A DNA stretch of 64,000 nucleotides from Microglena sp. YARC (GCA_022414725.1 CM039462.1:117259966-117323965), one strand, 5' to 3'. Shown: positions 21,382 through 31,137, counted from the first letter of the stretch. A program made the numbers and translations. The notes: generated from the sequence alone by a model not told the origin.

Positions 21382-24300
21382 ATGATATCCGAGAGCATGG
21401 CATCAGAGGGCGAGGAGCATCCTTCGGAATTTGATGGCCATACAAGTCGGCTTCGGCGTCAGCGTTGGTCAGAGAATCAGGCTCGCGAAGAAGACATCGA
21501 TCCGCGGGCGATTCGGGCGGCGTTGGAGCTTATGAAGGCGTTGCAGCAGCAAAACGATAAGCAGCAGGAGGAGATTATGAAGGCGTTGCAGCAGCAAAAC
21601 GATAAGCAGGAGGAGGAGCGTGCACGGCGGCAGCAGGAGCTCGAGGCGAGGCTGAAAGCGGAGCAGCAGATAAACGCACAGCAGCAGCAGATAAACGCAC
21701 AGTAGCAGCAGATAAACGCACAGCTGAAGCAGCAACTGCTAACCGCGCTGCAGCAGGCTCCTGGATATGGATATGACGATAATGAAGTCTTTGAGGTCAA
21801 GAGTGCGCGTGACGCTGGGGACGAGGCGTGGCACAGTGCAAACATCGAACGAATCAACAACACGATGGTTGTCAATTACGACGAGGAGGTCAGGATTGGA
21901 GACATGACCAACATCTCTGTCGAGCTCATCTACTACACAGTGGTGGACTACGGCAAGTCCCGCATCTGCATCACAATTGGACCCGAGCAGTGCCAGAAGT
22001 CTGCGTACATTGCGATCCACGTGATCGTCGCATCCCTGATTGGCCGGCCTAGCATCAACTTCATCAAGGACGTCAAGGCCAGTGTTGAAACGACTTGCAA
22101 TGAGAAGATCGGCAACATCCTGAAACCATTTGGCATCGAGGCGCTGTTTGTGAATGACAAGAAGAAACTCGTGAACATGGCCGCCGTAGACATCGAGAAG
22201 TTCAAGGCCGGGAAGCTCTCCATCATTGCGCAGACGAACCATCTCATGGTCAAAAACGTCCACGAATTTGTGCGCAAGAACAAGGTGTTTGACATCGCAA
22301 TGACGCTAGACGAGGCGGACGCGGTATTCTCCTCGTCGATTGACAAGGGCAACATCGTGGACAGCACGGACAAGAGTAAGCGCGAACAGGAGGTGCTCAG
22401 GTTATTCGATATCAACGAGGTGGAGTACGTCCCGTTCAGAAACGGACGCATCAGATGCTCGGCATTCGTGAGCGCGACGCACATGAGCACTATTAACCTC
22501 ATCCATCAGACGGGGTTCACGATGAGCTTACATGCGATGGACCTGGAAGCTGTCAAGGAAAAGGGGTACGCCGTGAGCGACGCCGTGGTACCTTTCAAGA
22601 ACGCAGAGGGACAGCACGTGTGGATCCCCGGTCCGGCGAACAACAAGAACCAATACCATCTCAAGTCAGATGAGACGGATATGTTCATGAAGGAGTTTGT
22701 CAAGGACTGCGCCGTACCAGGTCGAAAGGGGGGCTTCCTCATGGTGGTGATGTCGCCATACATCATCTCGACCTGCGCCACAAATGCCAACAACGTGGTC
22801 AAGCACCTATTGGATAAGTACGCCGAGCACTCCAAGAACGAAGAGAGCAGTCCGAGCAAATACGTGATTGGCATGGTAGTCAGCGGCACTGGGATCAAGG
22901 TCTACGAGATGGGCCTGGAGACCAATGTCATCAAGGAGCTTCCTCAGGGCGAGGCAATCGGCAAACCCATGTTATCCACAGTCATCAAATGGATCGACAA
23001 TGAGTATGGTATCTGGACTCCTCTCATCGCGTCGGGCGCCAAGTGCTTAACCCGCGGTGTCAGCATGCGATCAGAGAAACGCGTGCTGACTCACATGATC
23101 GTCACTCCGACCGCGGGCACCAACGTCTGCGACGTCCACCAGACGGTCATGCGCTGCGGAGGGCACACTATCAACGTGCGCAAGGAGAACGGTTTCGAAT
23201 ACAAGGTCAAGACGCTGCTACAGGAGAGCGACCACCACATCATCGTCAACCTGTTCGATCTGGTGGTCCAGTGGCTCGAGAGCAAGATCGTGCCTGGCGC
23301 GCAGGAGGAGTGGCTCGAGAACCGGGCAACCAACGTGATTCTAATGAAAATGATCGAAAGCCGTCCTCTCGCATCTCGGGGATCCGGGAAGCAGCTCGCG
23401 CACGACATCGAGCAACAGAGCTCCCAGGCGAGGCGTGGGTCCGTGCCGAACGAGACGTACACAGCGAAGCGTGCTCGCCAGGATGCAAACAAGAAAGCAA
23501 GGGATAACAAGCTTGACGAGCGCATCAAACAGGAGCGCGCTGACCGTGCCTCGTACGAGGAGAACAAGGACAAGGCCCTCAGCACCATCGATCCCGGCGA
23601 GCTGATGAGCCTGCCGATGGCGGTTCGCCACACGGAATTGTTCAAGCACAGGGGTTACGTGCAGACCCCCGGCGTCATGATGATCGATGTACCCAAGGTG
23701 GGTGGTTTTCACCTCTGCTACTGTCGGCGGAACAGTTAAATGAAACATCCAAATAAACGGTATAAGGCGGCGACAGACATTATAGTGTATGAGTGGATGG
23801 TCCTACAAAATGGACCACGGTACGGGGGAAAAGGCGATCGCTTTTGGGCCACGGTACCGGGGAAGAGGCGATCGCTTAAGTGCGGCTGGTCCTTCAATGG
23901 ACACTATCGAAAGTACTGACAAAAGAACGATACGGAGTCTGCAGGATGGAGAGCCGTGATCTAAAAAAGAACCACGATGTTCTCTTTAACAAACATCCTG
24001 CAATTTGTTGATTCAAAATCGTATTGTTGTAGACACCACTCGGTCCCCCCTCCGGTGGTCGCGACAACATTAGGTTACACCATAATGTGTGCCGTACACG
24101 AAGCGGTTTCATTTTAGTATTCCGTCGACTGTACTATATGAAATATATACCACAAATCATCGCCACCTGTCTAACTATGCCCCCCCTCCCCACAGAACGA
24201 CGCATCCTCTGCCGCAGCCGCAACCAAGCATGTCATCTCGATGGTCGAGGACGAGCTCAAGACAAACAATCCCGACTTCAAGTTCGAGCTCGCCTGCAAG

Positions 24301-24915
24301 AATCAGGAGTCGAAATTCTTGATGTCTTACAAGGGCAACACGCGCCTCGCGGGCAAGACTCTGAACGACTGGAGCAACTGCTACACCGCGTACATCCTGC
24401 GACCAGTACAGCGCAACCCCGACGCTGCAACCGGCAGTGTCACGCCCACAGCCACGTGGGAGTTCGTGATCAAAGATGGTCAAAGATGCGTCATGGCCAA
24501 GTACAAAACGACAGGCGTGGAACCGCCTGTCATTGCATCCGCAACATCGGGAGGAGGCGCCCCGCGTCTGGAGATCGTGATTGATGACGGTGAGGAGAAC
24601 GACGACGAGGTGACGCGCGCCATGCTCTCGAAGCTCAACTCAAAGAGCGCCAGCCTCAACCTGCTCGTGCGCTTCTGCTCACGCAACCCACGCTTCATCG
24701 GGACAGTCAGGGAGTTCAACAACTCTCTGCGGACGTTCAACAAGAAAGAGTATGACAATCTCGTGTCTAGGCGCTTGAACATGATGGATGAAGCACCTCT
24801 TCACGGAGGGACACTCGCCCAAATTATGAAGAATAATGTCGTCCAGACTCACTCAATCTCCCCGACAAAGTACATGGCGATTCAGACTGCAGAGTGGACA
24901 GTGGCTCTGCCTTGA
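21382..24915 (+). CDS. SF2/Z1-like helicase ATPase, copy 3 (in-frame TAG, one intron)
   Basis: Exons 21382-23697 and 24196-24915 joined at a GT-AG intron give the same protein as copy 1 through VMAKYK, then a different C-terminus (VTRAMLSKLNSK, RFCSRNPRFIGT) related to tail B. The copy 1 frameshift is absent: the frame is open from 21865 to the intron. The coiled coil carries extra QQQINAQ repeats, and one CAG is TAG (21703-21705), so the first 107 residues are separated unless the codon is read or translation restarts. P-loop, DEAD, SAT, RGVS and MRCGG motifs are all present. The tail ends 25 bases before the stop of convergent methyltransferase D. Confidence 0.75.
23698..24195 (+). other. 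Spliceosomal-type intron interrupting helicase copy 3
   Basis: Alignment with copies 1 and 2 defines the insertion exactly: CCCAAG | GTGGGTGG ... CCTCCCCACAG | AACGACGCATCC. It has GT and AG ends, a CTAAC branch-point-like word about 25 bases before the AG, and a C-rich tract between. Length 498 bases, of which 411 are a nested MITE, leaving an original intron of about 85 bases. The insertion contains stops in the helicase frame. Confidence 0.8.
23721..24131. mobile_element. MITE nested in the helicase intron
   Basis: Flanked by TA on both sides. Left terminal repeat CTGTCGGCGGAACAGTTAAA + TGAAAC, right GTTTCATTTTAGTATTCCG + TCGACTG, i.e. imperfect inverted repeats of about 26 bases. Interior matches the element at 57911-58362 (GAGTGGATGGTCCTA, TTTTGGGCCACGGTAC, GATACGGAGTCTGCA, GTAAGGTGTGCCGTACAC-like). 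No ORF of its own. Confidence 0.85.
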
Positions 24916-24940
24916 CCGCATGCAACCAACTGTGAAAGTT

Positions 24941-25936
24941 TCAATCAAAGTGCTTTGTCCAATCATCTGGATATCCCATCAAAGCTTCCACCCACATGGG
25001 ATTGATCATCCAAACGGTCCGAGCTATCTTCACGTTGCTGTAACCAAATGCAAGTTTTGTGTCTTTCTCGTGAAACACTCGCACAGACAGCATTCCGAAC
25101 CTCCTACCGTCGAATGTTGGATATGGAGTCCACGTCCGAAGGTTATGTAAAGGAGTGGGCCACATACTTTTGACCGCTCGATCAGGATATACCATTATAG
25201 TTTGGGGGTCAAGGTCTTCGGAGATTCGATGCGAATACCCCATCAGCTTATTCCATGCTGTTGATACCGCAAGCGGAACAACAGCATTTCCCAGTGCACA
25301 TAATCGTTTGAATTCGCCAACACCTTTCCCGACAAGACGAGGGATGTCGTCTAGTTTTTCAAAATCAAAATTCGATACAATTTCTCTAAGGACAACTGAA
25401 GAACCATTCTTAATAGTGCACATCATGAACCAGCAACGTCTGAGATGCTTCGCTCCGATCGATGCTGCATCCTGATAAATCCATTTGCATGTATAACCAA
25501 TCCGGTTCATTTGTTTAACAACAACGGGCAAACCACGGTGGACAATCATAGGAGAGTTCTCCATCAACACAATATCAACCTTATGATTCCGTTGTGCTCG
25601 TATCTCTCGGATCAAACGAATGATATGGATATACAGATTCGAACGGTCACCAGTAATACCAGCACCTTTACCAGCCAGGGATATGTCTTGACATGGGAAA
25701 GACGCTGTGATAACTTCAGGAAGGGTCGACAGGACCTTTGCATTGAGCTTGGTCACGTCCTCGAAGATGGGGGCCTTGTCGAGCGTCTTGCGCTTCATGT
25801 TGGACTCCAACACGCTCCTTGCGAAGGGGTCGATCTCACAGTAGGCAATCGTCTTGCAGATCGAACGTAGGGCCAATGCGTTACCCCCAATCCCCGAGAA
25901 CAGATCGAGACACTTGAGCTTCTTTTGCCGATGCAT
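24941..25936 (-). CDS. Dcm-like C5 DNA methyltransferase D (intact)
   Basis: The only fully open methyltransferase here: 331 residues from MHRQKKLK. Motif I DLFSGIGG at 11-18, EIDPFAR near 34-40, catalytic PCQ at 81-83, ENSP at 127-130, motif VIII as RRCW near 166-169 (Cys in place of the usual Arg/Lys), LGNAVVP at 215-221, then WPTPLHNLRTW and a NPMWVEALMGYPDDWT ending. Its first ~60 residues are nearly identical to B and C, but the recognition region (about 172-212) is different, so it probably methylates another sequence. Convergent with the tail of helicase copy 3. Confidence 0.9.
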   Translation of the reverse strand: MHRQKKLKCLDLFSGIGGNALALRSICKTIAYCEIDPFARSVLESNMKRKTLDKAPIFEDVTKLNAKVLSTLPEVITASFPCQDISLAGKGAGITGDRSNLYIHIIRLIREIRAQRNHKVDIVLMENSPMIVHRGLPVVVKQMNRIGYTCKWIYQDAASIGAKHLRRCWFMMCTIKNGSSVVLREIVSNFDFEKLDDIPRLVGKGVGEFKRLCALGNAVVPLAVSTAWNKLMGYSHRISEDLDPQTIMVYPDRAVKSMWPTPLHNLRTWTPYPTFDGRRFGMLSVRVFHEKDTKLAFGYSNVKIARTVWMINPMWVEALMGYPDDWTKHFD

Positions 25937-25991
25937 ATTATTTATTACATTAATACACAAATTTAACAGGGAGGTCATGCGATGGATGATG

Positions 25992-26325
25992 TCATGACTT
26001 GGTCCAGTTTTGGGGAAAGCCCATGAGGGCTTCTGTCCACGTCGGGTTCACGGTGTGTGTCCCACGCAACGATATGATATCGTCCCCATACTTCTCCATT
26101 GTGAGCCGATCGTGGAACACGCGAGTGGCAAAATTATGGTGATTATGATTCCATTTGTCCACAGGGTTTATTGTAACGTACAATGCTCCTTTGGAATGCA
26201 CCGGGGTCGGCCACATACTCGTTACTCTCTTGTCGGGAATCTCGAGTAGTGGATACTTGACTCGATTGACGGTATCATCGTCCCATTCTCTATCGAGGTC
26301 TGTCACCATTTTGTCCCCGCCATAT
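25992..26325 (-). pseudogene. Methyltransferase A, 3' remnant
   Basis: Encodes the C-terminal ~105 residues of methyltransferase A (DREWDDDTVNR, WPTPVHSKGALYV, NPTWTEALMGFP). It is continuous across the site where copies 1 and 2 lack a base. The 5' part is gone: homology to copies 1 and 2 stops at CATATAG, where a Tc1-like terminal repeat begins. Confidence 0.85.
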
Positions 26326-26355
26326 AGTTGTTCTCAAATAATTTTGGGACACTCA
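26326..26355. mobile_element. Tc1/mariner-like terminal inverted repeat
   Basis: AGTTGTTCTCAAATAATTTT followed by GGGACACT, at a TATA junction in methyltransferase A and just before a transposase ORF. The layout (A/T-rich core then GGGACAC) is typical of Tc1/mariner ends. Related words without a transposase lie at 12690-12715, 27590-27615 and 58768-58790. Confidence 0.6.
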
Positions 26356-26366
26356 GTATAATTTGA

Positions 26367-26963
26367 ATGATATCCCCTGAAACCAGATACATGTCCGTGG
26401 TTCACTACAAATATTTTTTGAGGAGTCTGAGGAAGGTTTGTAATACATACAACGTGTCCAAGAGCTCACTACATAGATGGGTCAATGCTGATCAGGTGGG
26501 TAAAAGTAAGCGTTTAAAACGAAAAAGGAAAGAATTGTCCATGCTTTTACGTTCCACGATATCCAATAATATTGCAGAGAACCCCTTCATAACATGCAAG
26601 GATTTGGTAGGTATAATTTGCAAGAGTTGTAATGTGAGATTATCGATCAGTACGGCATCGAGACACATAAAACAATGTGGATTTTCTAGGAAGAAGGCGT
26701 TTCCCACAGTTCTCTACGGACATTCAAAAGAAAATGTAGAAATGTTCTGTGACAAGGACAGAGAAAGCTCTAACGTTGTTTGTATCGACGAAGCAGGATT
26801 TTACAAAGATCACGAAGACAGCAGGGGGGGGGCAGACGACAACACTACAGTCATTTTTAGACAGATGACTGGCGGTGGATTTAGAAGAAAGCGTCGGATA
26901 GCTGGGGGGCGCGCAAGACGGACACGTGAGCCACATTCGAAAAAGACTATAACCTCTCAATAG
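26367..26963 (+). pseudogene. Tc1/mariner-like transposase, truncated
   Basis: N-terminal two-thirds of a Tc1/IS630-type DDE transposase: helix-turn-helix region (NTYNVSKSSLHRWV), second DNA-binding segment (ISTASRHIKQCGFSRKKA) and the first catalytic aspartate in VVCIDEAGFY. After a G-run near 26828 the sequence loses similarity, and the second Asp and the last acidic residue of the DDE triad are not seen. A fragment of its 5' end (CCTGAAACCAGATACATGTC) recurs at about 42470-42545. Confidence 0.75.
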
Positions 26964-27507
26964 CCTCTGGCATCTGGTTGAGCAGACGACCCAGTTCATC
27001 ACATGCGTCACAGGCGTCATTGAACAACGGGAAAAGCAAGCCCCTCAGGACGGCGCCGGTGGTTCTCGTGGTATCATCCACATGGAAGCTGATGTCCCAG
27101 TGTCCAGATGTTTTGTTTGACAGTATCAGCCATGGAATGTAGTGCTTGGCAAAATTGCGGAGAGTGTTTGCCGTCACGCCCCCTTTGATAATGTACTCAG
27201 TTGTGCGCTCCTTAATAACCCGCAGCTCGGCAAATCTGGGATCCAAGAATGTCCTGTCCTGAGCCCAATACACATCGGCGGCAGCAGGAAGTACCTGCAT
27301 CTTCTTCTCAACGTACACTGCAATTCCATCCAACAAGGATACAAGCAACGCTGTGCCGGTCTGAAAGTTGTAGCACAGATCGTCGTGACTGCATCCCGGC
27401 AGAGCAGCAGCAGATGCAGCCATCAAGTGAGCCCGGATATGGAGGAGCGCATTGTGAAATGAAAGCATGACACCTGGGTCATTTATCCCAGCCACCGTTT
27501 CAAACAA
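26947..27507 (-). CDS. Unknown protein, 186 residues
   Basis: Open frame overlapping the end of the transposase remnant by a few bases on the opposite strand. The protein is neutral to acidic with a DDLCYNFQTGTALLVSLLDG segment, KKMQVLPAAADVYWAQ and a C-terminal NDACDACDELGRLLNQ helix. No family recognised. Just upstream on the minus strand is TATTTTTTGCAG, which would fit a 3' splice site, so this could be the last exon of a longer gene; further up (27590-27622) lies the shared GGTGTGTCCCACTTTATTTG block. Confidence 0.5.
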   Translation of the reverse strand: MFETVAGINDPGVMLSFHNALLHIRAHLMAASAAALPGCSHDDLCYNFQTGTALLVSLLDGIAVYVEKKMQVLPAAADVYWAQDRTFLDPRFAELRVIKERTTEYIIKGGVTANTLRNFAKHYIPWLILSNKTSGHWDISFHVDDTTRTTGAVLRGLLFPLFNDACDACDELGRLLNQMPEAIERL

Positions 27508-27587
27508 GTCTCCCCCCCCTGCAAAAAATATGCAAGAGTCAGCATGTTCTGTTGTATTTATTTCATCATTCTCCCTTACACTGTACA

Positions 27588-27622
27588 GTTGTTCTCAAAT
27601 AAAGTGGGACACACCGCATGAA
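27588..27622 (-). promoter_or_regulatory. Promoter/TIR-like block upstream of the 27.5-kb gene
   Basis: On the minus strand GGTGTGTCCCACTTTATTTG then AGAACAACTGTACAG. A proper TATA box is not evident (TTATTTCATGC instead). It may be a solo terminal repeat of the Tc1-like family or a degenerate promoter. Confidence 0.4.
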
Positions 27623-27983
27623 ATAACAGGGAACTCACTCGCACGTCCACACGAAAACTGAGGAAACGATGTCGATACTCTTGGGGGATCATCACTCACT
27701 CACTCAAAGATGACGGGAAAGTAATCGCAAACGGTCAGCAGGGAAATGATGCCGTGATGCCGACACAAAACCTTCCACCTTGGCAACATTCACGCATCGG
27801 ACATGCTGATTTGTGATTCCTCGGTGCTGATATCTCAAGCTAGCGAGTCGTTCCGGATGCTCTAAATTCTGAGGAAGGAACGCCCATTACTTTTTTGTAG
27901 CTCCGAATATTCAGACAGTCTTGCCGTCGACCACTTTTTCGTTTGTTTTTGTGGGGCGTTCGGAGTGCGACATGTGAAAAGTA

Positions 27984-28751
27984 ATGAGACATAATATTAC
28001 GAACACATTTCCAATGGAAATGAAAGACATGCTATCATCGTCATCTTCTCGCTCGGTCTCAGACGTTGTGGTTGCTTGGTACAACGAACCGGGGGTGGAA
28101 CGATGGGTATCCGCGCTTGCTTTTGCGTTTTCGGAGCGTCCTGCAGGCAAGCGGTATTACCGGATATTCGTGTTCCAGAAGGGTAGTACTGCCGAAGATG
28201 CAAAGCAACGTTTGTTCGATGTCTTGGGTACAAAGTGTAGTGATGTCGATGTCTTTTTCGAGCATCTGGATAATGTGGGTCGTGAGGCAGATACGTGGTT
28301 GCATTACACGGTGGCGCGTTTGCGTGCTGGCGACATGCCTGTGAACCGTGTGGCATTCTTTCAGGGTGATCCTTGGGACCATTTTGGGACGCAGCATGGC
28401 GGCAGGGAGAGGAATCTAGATGTGTTTTCATCAAAGCTTGTGGCATTGCTTGCGCCTACCGCTCATCCGATGGCATCGAACCCTGAGCCATTGTTTTGCA
28501 ACCTGATGAGCGAGTCGCGTGTCATGCGGAGAGGGCTCTCGCACCCTCAACGTCTGGACCTTGAGCGGGTTTGGGTTGAGGCCTTCGGATGCGAATGTAA
28601 GGTGGACAGTTATGTGTTCGCTGCGGGGGCGCAGTACCTTGTGGACGCCGTGCGCCTTTCTCAAGAAAAGCCATTGTCTTGGTGGACGTCCCTTCATCAT
28701 AAATTGCGTGCTGACGAGATCAATGCTTGGGAGATAGAGCGGTTTTGGTGA
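27984..28751 (+). CDS. DUF3431-like protein
   Basis: 255 residues. The order VVVAWYNEPG (about 27), YRIFVFQKG (about 58), NVGREADTWLHYTV (about 95) and FFQGDPWDHFG (about 124) matches the conserved blocks of the DUF3431 family, found in fungi, algae and some large viruses and resembling glycosyltransferase-like folds. Catalytic role is unknown. ATG 27984 is the first in frame; MEMKDM at 28014 is an alternative. The stop overlaps the first 34-bp TATA repeat. No signal peptide or membrane segment. Confidence 0.65.
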   Translation: MRHNITNTFPMEMKDMLSSSSSRSVSDVVVAWYNEPGVERWVSALAFAFSERPAGKRYYRIFVFQKGSTAEDAKQRLFDVLGTKCSDVDVFFEHLDNVGREADTWLHYTVARLRAGDMPVNRVAFFQGDPWDHFGTQHGGRERNLDVFSSKLVALLAPTAHPMASNPEPLFCNLMSESRVMRRGLSHPQRLDLERVWVEAFGCECKVDSYVFAAGAQYLVDAVRLSQEKPLSWWTSLHHKLRADEINAWEIERFW

Positions 28752-29013
28752 TGGTGTATAAAAACAAATGGCATCTTTTTGGTGATGGTGTATAAAAACA
28801 AAATGCATCTTTTTGGTGATGGTGTATAAAAACAAAATGCATCTTTTTGGTGATGGTGTATAAAAACAAAATGCATATTTTTGGTGATGGTGTATAAAAA
28901 CAAAATGCATATTTTTGGTGATGGTGTATAAAAACAAAATGCATATTTTTGGTGATGGTGTATAAAAACAAAATGCATATTTTTGGTGATGGTGTATAAA
29001 AACAAAATGCATC
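28747..29013 (+). promoter_or_regulatory. Eight tandem 34-bp repeats each with a TATA box
   Basis: Unit GGTGATGGTGTATAAAAACA + AAATGCATCTTTTT, exactly 34 bases, eight copies; unit 1 has AAATGGCAT, later ones vary TCT/TAT. Every unit carries TATAAAAA followed by ATG. The last TATA is 46 bases before ATG 29041, the spacing seen at other genes here. Could act as a multi-TATA promoter or be a plain minisatellite. The minus-strand frame coding MHFVFIHHHQK repeats is an artefact. Confidence 0.6.
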
Positions 29014-29040
29014 ATGCCTGGAATAAGCATTGTTTCAAAC

Positions 29041-29458
29041 ATGAACGATCACTCCGCTACCGCTACCGCTACCGCTACCGCTACCGCTACCGCTACCGCT
29101 ACGCTACCGCTACAGCTGCTCCTCCTCCTCATTACTTGCGTCGTAGCATCAAACGAATACCATTAAAAGATGATGGCGCTGTCGACTACGATGAAAAGCT
29201 TAAAAGGAGATTGGATACATCAATTACCATTTCATGCACAAGAAAGAAGTACTTGAACGCAGAATACAACAGTTGGAGCAGGAGAGGGAAAAGCAAATCA
29301 AATTCGCAACCGATCGGAACACTATTGCCCAATTGGAAGGCAACGTTGATTTGGTGCGGGCCGCTGAAAACTATCTTCGTGTTGAAGCGATCGAGGATGA
29401 GTGTTGGGCTTCGAAAGCCATCTTGAAACCGCCTGAGGATCTAAATTCAGTAGAGTAG
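29041..29458 (+). pseudogene. Small coiled-coil protein gene, two frameshifts
   Basis: ATG 29041 begins MNDHS then an (Ala-Thr)n run coded by the CGCTAC hexamer repeat. One missing C in the repeat (near 29100) and a second slip near 29225 break a frame that otherwise reads YLRRSIKRIPLKDDGAVDYD and then EVLERRIQQLEQEREKQI and AQLEGNVDLVRAAENYL to TAG near 29456, about 139 residues in all. The C-terminal half is a clear amphipathic coiled coil. No family recognised. The hexamer repeat inside the coding part would allow length or phase variation. Confidence 0.5.
29055..29112 (+). repeat. (CGCTAC)n microsatellite
   Basis: About nine hexamer copies, one with a missing C. Lies within the predicted coding sequence of the coiled-coil gene. 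Confidence 0.85.
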
Positions 29459-29589
29459 AAAATTCAAATCCGCAGTGAGGCAGGAACACCCATTCTGTAC
29501 CGCTTGCAGATACCGCCAGGCAAGTGCAACCAAGGGTTTATAGGGTTTATCCCAACTCATTATTTATTTATACCATCCTGTGCGCTTGC

Positions 29590-31137
29590 ATGCATGTACA
29601 CACATGTTCATCGAACATGCATTCGCACACGCGATCATCGTTTCCACTCCTAACGTGTCCCTATGACATTCTTGATCGTATTGCCCTATTCTCTTCCAAC
29701 CCCAAGATTGTATTAGTGTGTAAAACTCTGCACAACAGATTTTCGGGATGGCCCCTTACCGGATTGATCCAACCACCACAGCGAGTTGGAGAGATGATGG
29801 CGAAAGGGGGGCGCGCCGACCTTCTAGCAGTATGCTTGGTGTCCAATCCTCTTGTAGAGGTTAAGGGGGCCCTACAATTGAGGGCGAACCAAAATGAAAA
29901 CAAGCTTCTCTATGTGGCTGCCAAGGCAGGTCACGCAGATGTCTGCAAGCTGCTCATGGATCCAGCGGTGGCTGGACTTGAGTTCAGGGCCCTGGCGAAC
30001 TCTAGCGACAGCTGGGCATTGTGGGTGGCTGCAAAGGAAGGTCACACAGATGTCTGCAAGCTGCTGATTGATCCAGAGGTGGCTGGACTTGAGTATAGGG
30101 CCCGGGCGAACTCTAGCGACAGCTGGGCATTGTGGGCGGCTGCCAAGGAAGGTCACGCAGATGTCTGCAAGCTGCTGATGGATCCAGAGGTGGCTGGACT
30201 TGAGTATAGGGCCCGGGCGAACTCTAGAGACAGCTGGGCATTGTGGGCGACTACCAAGGCAGGTCTGGCAGATGTCTGCAAGCTGCTCATGGATCCAGAG
30301 GTGGCTGGACTTGAGTTCAGGGCCCGGGCGAACTCTGTCAACAGCTGGGTCTTGCGTGAGGCTGCAAAGGAAGGTCACGCAGATGTATGCAAGCTGCTGA
30401 TGGATCCAAAGGTTGCTGGACTTGAGATCAGGGCCCTGGCGAACTCTAGCGACAGCTCGGCATTGTGTGAGGCTGCAAAGGAAGGTCACGCAGATGTCTG
30501 CAAGCTGCTGATGGATCCAGCGGTGGCTGGACTTGAGTTCAGGGCCCTGGCGAACTCTAGCGACAGCTGGACCTTGTGGGAGGCTGCAAAGGAAGGTCAC
30601 GCAGATGTCTGCAAGCTGCTCATGGATCCCGAGGTGGCTGGACTTGAGTACTGGACCCGGGCGAACAATGCCAACAGCAGGGCCTTTGGGGCGGCGGCCA
30701 ATGCAGGCCACGCAGATGTCTTCAAGCTGCTGATGGATCCAGCAGTGGCTGGATTCAATTGCAGGGCCCGGGCGAACTCTAGCGACAGCTGGGCCTTGTG
30801 GACGGCTGCCAAAGAAGGCCACGCAGATGTATGCAAGCTGCTGATGGATCCAGCAGTGGCTGGACTCAAGTACAGGGCCAGGGCGAACAATATCAACAGC
30901 AGGGCCTTGTGGGCGGCTGCCAAGGCAGGTCACGCAGATGTCTGCAAGCTGCTAATGGATCCAGAGGTGTCTGGACTTGAGTTCAGGGCCCGGGCGAACT
31001 CTGTCAACAGCTGGGCCTTGTGGGCGGCTGCGGAGGCCGGTCACGCCGATGTCTGCTTGCTTTAGATGGATCCAGAGGCGGCTGGCCCCGAGTATAGGGC
31101 CATTGTGAAACTTGACAGCAGCTGGGTCTTGTGTTAG
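29590..31137 (+). CDS. F-box/ankyrin-type repeat protein 1 (in-frame TAG)
   Basis: N-terminal F-box-like segment (PYDILDRIALFSSNPKIVLV, CKTLHNRF) followed by about 11 repeats of 37 residues, consensus AAKEGHADVCKLLMDPEVAG then LEFRARANSSDSWAL, which keep the ankyrin A-x-x-G-H-x-D-V-x-x-L-L core with a four-residue longer loop. Such proteins act as substrate adaptors of SCF ubiquitin ligases in large DNA viruses (family knowledge). A TTG to TAG change at 31063-31065 cuts the last repeat; the frame then runs to TAG 31135. Start ATG 29590 is shared with the three paralogues. Confidence 0.8.

Larger units (their letters stand above)
21337..26325. repeat. Tandem unit 3, rearranged and truncated
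   Basis: Begins like units 1 and 2 with the helicase promoter but diverges from about 23698: intron insertion, different helicase tail, a different methyltransferase (D), then a 3' remnant of methyltransferase A cut at 26325 by a Tc1-like terminal repeat. Confidence 0.85.

Noticed and set aside
5842..26325. Classical type II restriction-modification operon
   Set aside because: No restriction endonuclease (PD-(D/E)XK, HNH or GIY-YIG) was found within the units; the GIY-YIG-like protein is 20 kb away and not linked by repeats.
28431..29042. Minus-strand frame coding MHFVFIHHHQK-type repeats
   Set aside because: Created by reading the 34-bp TATA repeat in reverse; the opposite strand carries the DUF3431-like gene and a plausible promoter array.
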